This document shows, piece by piece, positions 22,848-33,526 of a stretch of 33,526 nucleotides of DNA; the stretch's first letter is position 1; each line of letters opens with the position of its first letter. The position numbers and the translations under genes were made by a program. The notes below the pieces were generated by a model. The model did no database searches, was not told the origin of the DNA, and worked only from the letters and a program-made list of their open reading frames with translations. This stretch comes from Oehlia diaphana (Eukaryota; Glomeromycota; Glomeromycetes; Glomerales; Glomeraceae). The stretch covers positions 33,886 through 67,411 of the forward strand of contig QZLH01000433.1 in assembly GCA_003833135.1 (NCBI GenBank), written 5' to 3'.

Positions 22848-24292
22848 GATTTGTACTTAATTTTTTTATTCATCATACAATTTAAAAGTCGAAATTCCTA
22901 ATCTTGGCAGCAATGAGGGCGTAAATGTCATGTGACAACAGAACACCATTTGAATAAGCACAAATAAAAAAACACCAAAGGATTTACATTTTACATAAAC
23001 CTAAAGTCGGCTAACTATATAATTCGTGTATTTTATCATTACCGCAGTAATTGTGAGATGTGCTGTTTCATCATTTCTTGGTATCTTTTGTGAACACCTA
23101 ATTTGTCAGTATTAAAAGTTAAATGTAAAAGTTCTGAATGGAACACGAGCGGTCATTTCACGGTATCACGAATATTTATAATTATTACACGACAATTACA
23201 ACATATCCTACAATTAGATATCAACCATCTGTTAACAAAGTTGAGAAAAAAAATTTCTCTTACACAAAAAAATGGACAGATCAATAAATCTAACTTTATT
23301 TTCTTTTCTATTTTCTTTCTTTGTCCATTGTAAATCACGGAAAATATGCTTCCCTTGAAAAAAAAAAAATTTCTTACTATACAAAAATACTCCAAATATC
23401 GTTATCTCTATTTCTTCTTTAAAAGAAATGAATAAAAAAGAAATGAAGAAACATATATATATATTATAAATTAAATATTCGGAAATCTTTATATACTTTA
23501 TATTTTTTTTTTTACACTGTACTCGTTACACAATTTGCTTAGACATTTAATCCAAATTTGATTTAGTCCAATTTTATTAAATAAACCTCAAACAAGTTAG
23601 AATACAAACCTGCGAAATGTTACAATTGGAATTATTTTTATTGTTGAAAGGAGAGAGAGAAAGTAAAAGTGATGGTAGTAAGACTTGCAGTAATTTGTTT
23701 GGTCTATTATCTTCTAATAGAACTCGTTACATAGAAAGAATAAAATTTTCTATTCAATAATGAAATTTGTTCTAACCTATAAAGAGATAGCAACAAATGT
23801 AAAATAAACCGATTAAGTAATCTGGCGGAAATTTTACTTTATAAACTCATTAAGGCACAGAGTAGTTTTATCAACGTCTCATCTATCTTTCTATCTGTTG
23901 TTTTTTCTGTTGTCTGTTCTAATATAAAACAATGGCGATCACATGATTATACAAAAAAGTCGGGCAATTTTTTTATAAATTTACTCATACAACCAACGCG
24001 TTTCCTTACATAAAAATAAACCCCCTTCTCTTTTTTTTTCGTGGAACTCAAAAGTCCCACGAAAAAAAAAAACTAATCTTTATTATAAAACCACCACATA
24101 TTATAAATAATTTCCCGCCACAAAACTGACCCATCTATTACTGTAAAACGATTTCTATAAGAACTTATAAATACAATCATCATTTCAATTATATGATTCA
24201 AGCATTCTTTTAATTATTATTAAAGAAAAAAAAAATTTTTTTATAAAAAATTTTTTTTTTTCTCCTTTATTTTTTCTGTCTATTATTTACTA
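22848..24292. other. Intergenic region between the FN3K-like gene and the unknown coiled-coil gene
   Basis: No gene is supported; open stretches here are short and lack motifs. A GC-stemmed hairpin at 24031-24070 is listed separately. The T-rich run and TTTCTCC tract just before 24293 are typical of leaders here. Confidence 0.45.
24031..24070. repeat. Hairpin, 18-nt arms with CAAA loop
   Basis: Nine T, then CGTGGAACT (24031-24048), faces AGTCCCACG and then nine A (24053-24070), across a 4-nt CAAA loop. There is a single mismatch in the arms. It lies about 220 bp before the ATG of the unknown coiled-coil gene. The T-run/A-run stems and GC core resemble a terminator-like or small foldback structure, but the function is unknown. 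Confidence 0.75.
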
Positions 24293-25256
24293 ATGGCTCC
24301 TCGCCAAGACAGAACACATCCTCTATTTGGTCATTCGGCTACTAATGTCCGCTTGACTTCTACTAAAGGAGGATATTATGGTTGTGGTGGCTGCGGAGGT
24401 ATAGAAGGTGGTTTTAGAGGGTTAAATGACTTTGGCATACGAGACAACATGTTGTTCTTTGACATTTTAAGCAACGTAAACTTTGAGCCAAAGAAAAAGA
24501 ACATCCTTAATAATAATAACCTGCTGAATAAACGTAAAGTCAGGTTTAATTTGGCTCATCGTGCTACCATACAGGAACGAAAACATAAAGTAAGTTCACT
24601 TGTGAGCTAACATCTAAGACAGAAGTTGTTTTAATATATGTTATTCGCCTTTTACTTGAAAACTTTCAGTATTGCGTATTAGTTGTTACATCTGTATTCT
24701 CAAAACTAATATTTTACTTCCCTTATATGTAGGGATCTCTTCAGGAAAGAGACGAAATAAGGGCTTTGGAAAAGGAAGCTATTATGTATAAACTTAAACG
24801 TCAAGAAATTCAAGCTCAAACTAGAGAATGTAGGTTTTTTTTTCGCAATTATGATCAAATTAATCTATTTTTTCTAAATTTCTTCGTTTAATTCAAAAGT
24901 ACGACGTGAACTTTATAAAAAAAATCAAGAGATCCGTCGAAAGAAACAAGAGGTAAAGTGTTTAAAAGCACTTGAAAGAGATTTAATAAGATTCCTCGAC
25001 AAATGTGACAATCAACCAGCAGATATACAACAGCCTTTATCAAATAATTTACAAATCGCTGCTGTTGCCCCTTCCGCATTCAGAGTTAGTATTTTATAGC
25101 TTTCGTAAAGAAATAACTTGCATTAAATTGTATTTATTAACAATTTCTTTAATCTAGGCCAATCTATACAGGATATATGTATTGTGCGCTGCTTTATTTT
25201 CTTTCCTCTTAGTTCGAGTTGTTTCATATGGCTCTATCGTAGTCAACCGTGTGTGA
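24293..25256 (+). CDS. Unrecognised coiled-coil protein with C-terminal membrane anchor (4 exons)
   Basis: I do not recognise a family. Exons 24293-24589, 24733-24829, 24900-25084 and 25158-25256 join in phase to 225 aa. The N-terminus has a Gly/Cys-rich segment (GGYYGCGGCGGIEGGFRG, about 26-43). A basic Asn-rich region follows (NILNNNNLLNKRKVRF). Next is a long, highly charged coiled coil of about 92-165 (RDEIRALEKEAIMYKLKRQE, then RRELYKKNQEIRRKKQE). A linker leads to the last exon, a hydrophobic helix (IYVLCAALFSFLLVRVV, about 199-215) with a short tail. This layout suggests a tail-anchored organelle or ER membrane tether, as inference only. If the GTTAGT donor at 25085 is not used, the protein ends at 25099 without the anchor, so two isoforms are possible. 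Confidence 0.7.
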
Positions 25257-25639
25257 AACACTTGTAGTGCTAGAATAAGCATTAAAAATCCCTAATCAAT
25301 CACCACTTTCAGCATTATTATACGATAAGTGTATTCACTTCTTTGTATCTCAATATGCTGTTTTACGCACTGTATATCAAAGGTGCTATACTGTTTATAT
25401 TCATTATTTTTATATAACCTGGTGCTCATGTGTTGTTCGTGCAACATCAGTATCGCCTTTGAAACACCTATTCACATATATACATATATAAATATACATA
25501 TTAGATAATTTCCTTGATATTATAGTTAGCGGATATTAATAATATAGTCTTTAATGGGAAGTAAAAAACTTACTTTTGGCCTTAGATCTGTTCTTTAATT
25601 GTGGCCTTATTTTTTTTCCTCTTGTCATCCGCAAATTTA

Positions 25640-25671
<32 letters not shown>

Positions 25672-25832
25672 AAATTTTGAAATATTGAAAAATAATATTA
25701 AAACCGTTTGTTCGAATTTATTATTGCCAGTAATTTTTTTTGGTTCATTGCTATAGAATTTTGACATTCAAAATATTGTAATGTACAGAATGGTGTGTGT
25801 ATAAATTATTATACACATCATTGCGAAAGAAC
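25257..25832. other. Convergent 3' intergenic region
   Basis: It holds the 3' ends of the unknown coiled-coil gene (+) and the CACUL1-like gene (-). A T-run followed by about 21 A at 25640-25673 could form a pure A/T foldback. There is no coding evidence. Confidence 0.45.
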
Positions 25833-26983
25833 TTAATATTGCACGCGTTTTACAGATTTTTCTCCTTGTTGAATCTCGACATCCTCATCAGTTGACAATG
25901 ATCTTTTCAATTTAGAAAATCCTGGCTCCCAACCTTCACTTTTTAATTTTTCCAATTGGTATTTGGTTTCTAATGCCGTATGACGTACACGTAAATCTTG
26001 CAAATTAGAGGGTAATTTTACATCATTGATAGAATTTTGAAACAAAGTTGGATTCAAATATATATAATCTAAAAGTTATCAGAAAAAAACTAATTTAACA
26101 AAAATAATAATTATGCAAATTTATGGACGCTAGATAAAAATTGTCTTCACATTACCAGGTTTCATCTTATGTAATGATTTGATAACATCTACGACAAGGT
26201 TTAAATCAAAAATACCAGGATTCTCCAATACCATACCAAAAACATAAATTATTCGCATTTCTGATTTCTCTATAATGATTTCTTGAAAATTAGAAATTAA
26301 CACATCTCGTAGATTTTGATGAAGTGTGTATTGAATATAAGTTTTATCCTAACGAGAAAGGGATGTATGAAATAGTATGTAATTTTAAGATAATATTTAT
26401 TTACTTATAAACATACCAGGTAAGCAAATACGCTGCCTAAAATATCTGTAGCTCTTGCATGATTAATGGATATCTTAGCAAAACTAAGAAACCAAATATC
26501 TAATTGTTGAACATTATCCAATTGGTTACCAAGTAAGTGAAGAGTTTCTTCGATAATTGAAGTTAAGTCTGAAAAAAGTCTTTTATGAAATCCTTGCCAA
26601 CACATCCAATATATACTCCTAAATAAGATGAATAAATAATTAATTTAAATGCAGAACCACCAAATATGATGATATGTTTTCATAACGAATACCGATAAAG
26701 TTCTTCATGTGAGTACGTGTGCAATGGTCGGTCAACTTGAAGATCAGCTTGCAAAGCATGACGAACAAATCCTGAAATTTGAGGCCAAAACGTAGACTCA
26801 TATGTACATTCCGTAATTTGAACTAAGAGTTTTTTGGTAGAATTTAAAGAGACGTAAATTAAAGCTTTTGACGACTTTGACTTGAAAAAACAACGAAAGT
26901 TAAGTATTATACACACCAGGATTCATTCCAAAACTTGGACCAATAGTATTAGAAGAAGTTCTTTCGTTCATTACAGTATCCAT
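25833..26983 (-). CDS. CACUL1-like cullin-domain protein (5 exons)
   Basis: Exons: 26983-26917, 26864-26693, 26618-26417, 26348-26156 and 26068-25833; the phases agree, giving 289 aa. Parts that match the cullin N-terminal repeat fold and specifically CDK2-associated cullin-domain protein 1: STFWPQISGFVRHAL, YSHEELYRSIYWMCWQGFHK, FSDLTSIIEETLHLL, SVFAYLDKTYIQYTL (the classic cullin YLD.xYI), VVDVIKSLHKMKP, and a C-terminal NPTLFQNSINDVKLPSNLQD followed by a basic SKLKRS segment like the animal KRAGDE end. There is no C-terminal cullin homology or neddylation domain, so it should not assemble a RING ligase itself. Animal CACUL1 binds CDK2 and affects cell cycle and KEAP1 signalling. The fungal role is unknown. 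The exon 1/2 junction is ambiguous by a few residues (PALIYV or PG-SKSSKALIYV). Confidence 0.8.
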
Positions 26984-27935
26984 CGAAAATTTATATTAAA
27001 TATATATTTATGTATTATTAGACGTTGAAAGTTGCTTGTTCAAACGCAAAAAAAAGCAAAAATTGAGGAGCCGATCATTTTGATCAAAAAATATTGATTT
27101 CGTCATCATTTCATGTGATTGATTTCTAATACGCGGAATTAATAGAGCCTTTTTCACAATTTTAACCCTGAGAAATGAATAGTTCGAAAATAATCTTTTA
27201 CTGTACGTTTATTATACTATATCAATTAAATCAAGGCATAAATACTATATCTATCTTAGATACAAGTTACTCTAAAATAAGTTTTATAATAATATCTTTT
27301 CGATTAATCAATTGATCACATGTTTAACAAATAATCAAATAAAATTACAGAAGTAAAGGACAGCTCATTAGAAAATATCGTGTAGTCGATGTTTTTTTAA
27401 CGGGAGGAAACTTATACACGTGAAGAAACGAAAATTTCGGGAAAATCTTCAATCAGTCGTTTAATTATTAGTGAAACACGCAGAAATAATTTGAATTGCG
27501 TGTTAGCTTTTATTGAACATGATCCCAGAAATATTTGGTTTAATTGATTTATGTTAGTTAAATGAAAAATTTTTTATTGTTGGGAAATCTTGCGGGAAAT
27601 AAGTATATATATGTAAAACCAAATATGTAACTTGTTTTTTTTATTTGTCTTCTCCTTAATTTTTTTTTTCTTTCTTTCACGATAACATCCATCGCGACTT
27701 TTTTCTTTGGAATTATTTTAATGATTTTATAACGTGAGTTTTAATGATTAATGGTATAGTTTTTTTTTATTTCATTACTTTTGCTCGTTGATATTTTTTT
27801 TTTCCATGATAAAACATGTTTTAAACTTGCTATTAAAAAAAAAAATTTTTTTTTTTTTTTGTAACAAATGAATTTATTGTGCTGCTTCTTTTTTAAATTA
27901 AAATAATTATAATAAAATTTTTATAATAGAAAAAA
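26984..27935. other. Divergent promoter region, CACUL1-like / sugar transporter
   Basis: About 950 bp between divergent starts. There are T-rich tracts close to the transporter start and an A/T foldback at 27835-27860. I see no gene. Confidence 0.45.
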
Positions 27936-30638
27936 ATGAATGAAAGCAGTTATGTATATGTGTGTGCGGCGTTTTCTGCTATTGGTATTGTATTAAATTT
28001 CGAATAAATCTTATAAATCTTGGAATTTTTTTTTTTTATTTTTTGATAAATAAAAATTTAAAACTTATATAGGTGGTTTACTTTTTGGTTATGATATCGG
28101 TAAGTAACGAAATTTAGATTTTTGGCGGGAATTTTTTTTTTTTTTTTTTAAGAAAGAAATGATGATCGATAAAATGAAAGTGTCAAATTAGACATTGCAT
28201 GAAAATTTATATACAGTATATGTAAATCCTTTATTTCGACGATCAAAAAAAAAAAAAAAAAAAAATTCTGTTAATAGGTGTCATATCTGGAATCCTTACT
28301 ATGTCTCACTTCCGCGAAAAGTTTCCCTCTGGACCTGCAAAAGAAGGATCAATTGTATCTTCGCTGTTAGCAGGATGTTTTTTTGGTAAAGTACAATATT
28401 AATTTATGAGGCGCAGTAACCAGGAAAAAGTCTAATCTTTTAATGTTTCATAGGCGCACTTGTTTCAGGATATTTTGCTGATAAAATTGGTAGAAAATTC
28501 TCGATTCTTGGTGCATCTATGGTGTTTATTGTCGGTAGTGTTTTGCAAGCAACTGCTACGACTTTTATCCAATTGTATTTTGGAAGAGTCGTTGCTGGCG
28601 TTTCAATTGGGTAAGTTTATATTAACGTGTCTGTCTTATTAATCAAAATTAGAAAATTGAATACATAAATAATATTTTATGCACTTTATTTTAGTATACT
28701 TTCTATGATCGTACCTCTGGTAAGTGATAAAATTAATTGCATTACACGTATTTAAAAATATAAATAATAACCTACACCTACGTATTGTAATTATAATAAA
28801 GTATCAATCTGAAATAAGTCCAAAAGAAATTCGTGGTCGTTTAATATCTTTTCAACAATGGTCAATTACTGTAGGGTAAATACAGTATATATTTACATTT
28901 CGTTAAGTGATTTAAGCGAAATTTTGATTTTTACTTGTATTTTTTTTTAGGTTTGCAATTTCATTTTGGATTAATTACGCTACAGAAAAAATTGATTCAT
29001 CTGCACAATGGAGGATTCCATTATGGATTCAAAATGTTCCAGCATTAATACTTGGTAATTAAATAATACTTTTTTTTTTTTGCTCATTGTTCATATTTCA
29101 TGACGATTCTTTGTTCGTTAGCCTTCGGGATGCCTTTTCTTCCATTTTCACCACGCTGGTTGGTACATTCCGATCGTGACGAAGAAGCAATAACAGTATT
29201 AGCAAAATTACGAGCCGGTGGCGATAGAACTGCAGTGGCTGTACAGAAGGAATACACGGAAATCAAAGATAATGTGAGATTCGAACGAGAATTTGCTGCA
29301 AAAAATTATTCTGAATTGGTTAAAAGAGGGCCCGAAAACATTCGTAGAAGAGTGTTATTGGGAATCTTTATTCAGATTTTTCAACAATTGAATGGAATAA
29401 ATGCTATTATGGTAAATAAAAGAAAAATTCGTTTTTTATTTTTCAAAAAAAAATCTACATTGCTTATTTGCTTTCGATCTTTTGTAGTTTTATGCACCTC
29501 AAATTTATAATAATGCCGGAATTGATCTTTCTACAGGAATTAACGGTAATCACGTGATCACAAAAATTTTAGTATGCCATGTTTTCATTATATATTTGTT
29601 TTTGTAGGGTTTGTAAACATATTAGCTACAATTCCTGCAATACTTTGGGTAGATCGTTGGGGACGTAGACCAACTTTGTAAGTTAAAAGTAATCGATAAA
29701 TGTGGTTTCTTCTAAATTTGTTTTATATTTTGAAGTGACTCAATATTTTTCTCCAAGAATATCGGGAAGCATGATAATGGGAGCATCAATGTTGGTCATA
29801 GGAAGTATATTAGCAATAAATGGAACAAAGTATTTTGATAGTTCACTAGGAAAAAATTTCATAAAATTAGATAATAAAGCAAGCTCCTTAGCTGTTATTA
29901 TTTTTATATATATTTTTGTGGCTGGTTTTGCTTATTCATGGGGTCCGGTAATACAAAATTTACATTTCTATAATATATTAGTTTTTTTTTAGATAAAATT
30001 TATTAAATTACAATTGCTATTCCTAGACCAGATGGATTTATCCTGCTGAAATCTATCCGTTACGGTAAGCTTATATAGTTATTTCTAATTAGTTTACTTA
30101 TAATTAATTGAAGCTATAATATTAGTATTCGAGGTAAAGCAATGTCTATAACAACTGCGTTTAATTGGTTATTTAATTTCGTTCTTGGACAAATTGTACC
30201 GATTTTATTGAATAGGTAAATTTTTAATTTAATACTATACGAATTATTTTCTTTTATTAATTTAATTATTTATTTTATAATAGTATTACATGGGGGTAAG
30301 AGTTTCTTTTGTTAATTAAAATTTTTAATTTAATAGTTTTATCTTTATTAAAAGTTTTTTTTCTTTAAAGTACATATATAATTTTTGGAATATTTAGTAT
30401 TATAATGGCAATATCTGTACACATATTTTACCCAGAAACAAAGGGAAATTCATTAGAAGAAATGGATAGTATATTCAGTAATATTCATCCAAATAATATT
30501 TCTATTTCAAGACAACATTATCCACCATCTCCACTTAGTAGTGAAAGTGTTAATATTGGTCAACAGAGAGAAAATTTTAGAGACCTGGAAAGTGGAATAC
30601 CTGAAGAAGAGGAAGAAGAGATTTATTTATCTACTTAA
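27936..30638 (+). CDS. MFS sugar (hexose-type) transporter, 15 exons
   Basis: Exons: 27936-27984, 28073-28099, 28278-28385, 28454-28610, 28695-28719, 28802-28875, 28951-29054, 29122-29411, 29488-29545, 29608-29677, 29758-29947, 30027-30064, 30126-30215, 30284-30295 and 30371-30638. All have GT-AG borders with consistent phases, giving 519 aa. It is a plasma-membrane sugar/H+ symporter of the MFS sugar porter family with 12 predicted helices. Motifs: GGLLFGYDIGG in helix 1, DKIGRK in loop 2-3, SPRWLV before the central loop, QQLNGINAIMFYAP in helix 7, DRWGRRP in loop 8-9, YPAEIYPLRIRGKAMS, and FYPETKG near 452. The N-terminus is very short, and the C-tail is acidic (EEEEEEIYLST). The 12-nt exon encodes about four residues (ITWG). 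In mycorrhizal fungi such carriers take up plant sugars, but substrate cannot be read from sequence. Confidence 0.93.
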
Positions 30639-32689
30639 CAAATATAATTAGATCTTTAAAATAAGATAGTTGATGAATTTGAACCAGTTATTAGTATTAT
30701 AAATTATCATTATAATACTTTAATTAAATTTTAAATTCGAGATTGTTATAAATTATATATATTATATATATTATTGTAATTACACATATATATTAAAGTA
30801 ATTTTTTTTTTAATAATTTGTAATTACTATTTTAATAACTAATTTTTTAATTTTAATTTTTATTTTATTTTCATTTTTAGATAAATAAAAGTATAGAATA
30901 TATATTATTATATTTAGACATACTTCAATAAGAATTATAATAAATTGATAAGCTTTATAAACTTTTTTTTACTTTTTTAATTGAATAAATTTTAAATAAA
31001 ACTATAATTCTATTAGTAATAAAATAGAATTTTACTTACTTTAATAAAGATTTCTGAAAATATAAGGTAAATTTATATTAAAAAAAAAATTAGGTTTCTT
31101 AATAGTCTAATACAATTCACCTTTTTATATAAAAGGTAAATCGCAATATTTCAAAAAAAATATTATGCATCATTTTTTTTGATATTTTAATAAAAATCCT
31201 AAAAATTTTCAGATTTCAGTTTAGATCAGGTTAAACAAATAATTTGATCTGATTTATTCCATTCAGAACTCTATTTAAAATTCTGTTTAAAATCCAAATT
31301 AATTGATTTAATGTAATTTTTTTTTACATTTTACTATATAATAGTGTTGCTGCCTAAAACTCATTTAATAATAAAATTCAAAAATCTGAAACTCAAAAAC
31401 TTTATTTTTAATAAAAAAATTGGTAAAACTGAAACTTTTCTAAATTATAATTGGTTTCAGAAAAGCATAAAAATAGTTTAAACAATTAATTTAATTATAA
31501 AAAATAGTTTCAGGTTGAAATTAATTAAAATAAAATTTTGAAAAAATAATATCTTTACTATACAAATATATTTACTTAATTTTTCATATATATTTTTTAC
31601 AATTTACAATTTACAATTACTATAGTTACTATTTTTCTAAAATTCTAAATATTAGAAATATAAAATGCCATTTAAGTTTTTAAAAAAATAGGTAAACAAT
31701 CTATTAATAAACTATATACTGATATAACTTTTTTGAAAAAAAATATCAGTATATCAAAATATCAGTACATGTAATTTATTAACAAATTATAATGTAAACT
31801 AAAATTTAGTTCTTACTTTAACTTTTTGGTCAACCAATAATAATTCAAACTTATATAACCATTAATTCAGCCAAATTTACAATGCTGGTAAATTAAATGT
31901 TAGTTTAACTAAAATATTAGTATATATTATGATTATTATAAAAAAATAAAAAAATTATATTAATATATATTATATTGTAAAATTATATATAATATTAGTA
32001 TCTCTTAAACAGTTTTGCAGGCAAATTTGCCTGCAATTTATTAAAAAAAAAAATATCTGTCATATAAAACTTTTTCAATAAAAGCTGGGTTATCATAAAA
32101 TTTTACAGCAATATTATATAATATTTTAGCTATCAAATGTATGGTTAAAAAATTGGCTGATCATTTAAAATTAACTAGTATTTGACCTGTAAAAATGCTT
32201 ATCAAACCTCAGAATTTCAGAATTTTGAAATCCAAAGGTTTTTCATTTTTTTCTCATTATTTTTTTTGTTTTTTGCTCAATTTTTTTTATTTCTGCCATA
32301 AATACTAATGAATATAATGAATAGGATTTGTTTATTGTTAATTTTTCACAGAATATTCATAATATTACTGATAAATAAGACAATAATAACAATAGTAGTG
32401 ATAATGTCAAAGAAATTTAAAATGAAGAGAATGTTGATGGTAGAGGTAATAATAGAGGTAAAGGTAGAGGTTAGAGTAAAGGTTGGGATAGAGTAAGAAA
32501 TAGCAGTAGTGGAAGGGATAATAGAAAACAAGTTGCACAACTTTTACCATCACCTTTTTTTTGACAATTTTTAACATACTAAACCTTTATATAAATTTAC
32601 TATAAATTTACCTAATGGCTTTCTTTTACTATCATCTTATTCAATTTTTTCTCTCTTTTTTTCTTTTAAGCAGATAAAAATAATTGTTA
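30639..32689. other. AT-rich gene-free region
   Basis: No gene is supported. A 12-bp perfect inverted repeat (ATATACTGATAT at about 31714-31725 and ATATCAGTATAT at 31743-31754) is present. From 32395 a Gly/Arg-coding stretch (DGRGNNRGKGRG, then a stop) precedes the piggyBac-like fragment and may be its N-terminal tail. Confidence 0.4.
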
Positions 32690-32900
32690 AAATACAAATA
32701 AATATGCTTATATGAAAGATGTGGAAGAAAAACGTAAATAGAAAAAATTAATAATAAAAGAGTTTAAAATTTGGTTGGCAATTCTAATATATATAGATAT
32801 TTTTAAATTGCCTAGTATTTGAGATTATTGGAATAGAGATAATAAGTTTCCTAAATATAAAATTACAACTTTTATATTTCTAGTTTGTTTTGAACAGGTA
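32690..32900 (+). pseudogene. PiggyBac-like transposase fragment
   Basis: Translation gives KEFKIWLAILIYIDIFKLPS, then a stop in place of an expected residue, and DYWNRDNKFPKYKITTFIFL. This fits the start of the DDE_Tnp_1_7 (piggyBac) domain: a fixed-length helix, LPS, then a DYW motif. The upstream reading YMKDVEEKRK ends in a stop, and the rest of the transposase is missing. It is an old fragment, with identity from motif recall. Confidence 0.55.
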
Positions 32901-33262
32901 TTTGTTATTATATATGTTAATATTTTTATTAAATTAATTAAAACTTAAATTAAACTGTTATTAATATATTTAGATTAAATGTTTTATACATATTTCAGAT
33001 TGCACTGTTCAGCTTTCATTTTGGTATTCTAAAGTAGACACTTTAGCAACTCATACCCAAACAATTTCAAATTATTCTGTGTGTCATCATTAAATATTTC
33101 AGTTAATGAGATGATAGTTAGATTTTCAAAAAGAAGTACTTATAATATAAAAATTAAAAATAAATTCACAAAATTCTCTTCTTATATAATGTTGATTATA
33201 TATATTCTTTTATTTTTACTTTCAGAATTCAAAATCAGCACGAGGTTCAACAAGTACCAGAT

Positions 33263-33510
33263 AATTAAGGTTGCTTGTCTAAACCTCTTCAAAATTTTAC
33301 GATTAGTTTCGTTAAAAATTTTACTATAGATTTATTATAGTTTCAGCAAAGTTTTGGCAGTTTCAGCATTTATAATAAATTTTGGCAGTTTCACCTTTCT
33401 CCAAAGTTTCGCTAGTTTTTTAATATAACTTTAATATAGTTTCAGCAGAATTTCACTTTTCGGCAAAACGCCATCTTGCCTAAACCCTTAGGTTTCAGCA
33501 AGCAACCTTA
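33263..33510. mobile_element. 248-bp MITE-like element with inverted ends
   Basis: TTAAGGTTGCTTG near 33265-33277 faces CAAGCAACCTTA at 33499-33510. Flanking direct repeats ACCAGAT occur at 33256-33262 and 33511-33517. Inside, GTTTCAGC or GTTTCGC recurs at least five times, and TTTTGGCAGTTTCA twice, like subterminal binding repeats. There is no coding potential. The right flank is close to the window end, and the match of the outermost bases is imperfect (AATTAAGG against CCTTA). Confidence 0.65.
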
Positions 33511-33526
33511 ACCAGATTTAAGTAAA

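Noticed and set aside
23103..23395. Overlapping 76-80 aa ORFs on both strands
   Set aside because: Low-complexity, Ile/Phe/Lys-rich translation of AT-rich DNA with no motif and no splice context.
32308..32540. Opposed 62-64 aa ORFs rich in Ile/Val/Thr
   Set aside because: Translations of simple AAT/GTA-type repeats; the in-frame RG reading on the plus strand explains the region better.
1..33526. tRNA or rRNA genes
   Set aside because: GGTTCAAAT-like strings occur (for example near 9921 and 15977) but none has a matching A-box or cloverleaf arms; no rRNA signature was seen.

Overview
The window is nuclear DNA of an AT-rich, intron-rich eukaryote, almost certainly an arbuscular mycorrhizal fungus (Glomeromycotina, Rhizophagus-like). 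The basis is a set of short genes cut by many small GT-AG introns, a fungal osmosensor (Sho1), long AT-rich intergenic DNA, and decayed MULE, Tc1/mariner and piggyBac copies whose translated motifs resemble families abundant in Rhizophagus. The genus is inferred from remembered similarity, not from a search.

Layout. 1-4.7 kb is gene-free and repeat-derived: a 715-bp hAT-like non-autonomous element with a perfect 8-bp target duplication, a decayed transposase, then about nine tandem copies of a 104-137 bp unit (2760-3810) that carry compensated hairpins and splice-like borders. 5.2-11.2 kb holds three genes: a PH-domain protein (+), a WBP2-like GRAM/PY-motif protein (-, six exons) and a Lunapark ER-shaping protein (+, one coding exon). 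11.2-19.8 kb is an accessory block: a broken coiled-coil ORF, a 2.7-kb decayed MULE with terminal inverted repeats, a decayed Tc1/mariner transposase, several tandem arrays and a 143-bp MITE with a 9-bp target duplication.

19.8-30.6 kb holds five genes whose exon chains keep the frame throughout: SHO1-like osmosensor (-, 5 exons, 262 aa), fructosamine/ketosamine-3-kinase (+, 4 exons, 303 aa), an unrecognised coiled-coil protein with a C-terminal membrane anchor (+, 4 exons, 225 aa), a CACUL1-like cullin-domain protein (-, 5 exons, 289 aa) and an MFS sugar transporter (+, 15 exons, 519 aa, including a 12-nt exon). 30.6-33.5 kb is again AT-rich, with a piggyBac-like fragment and a 248-bp element with inverted ends.

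The genes form no pathway cluster. They are housekeeping and signalling genes: osmosensing, sugar uptake, protein deglycation, ER shape, cell-cycle or ubiquitin-type scaffolding. SHO1/FN3K and CACUL1/transporter are divergent pairs; the unknown gene/CACUL1 and PH/WBP2 are convergent pairs. The feature least explained by known biology is the 2.8-3.8 kb hairpin array.
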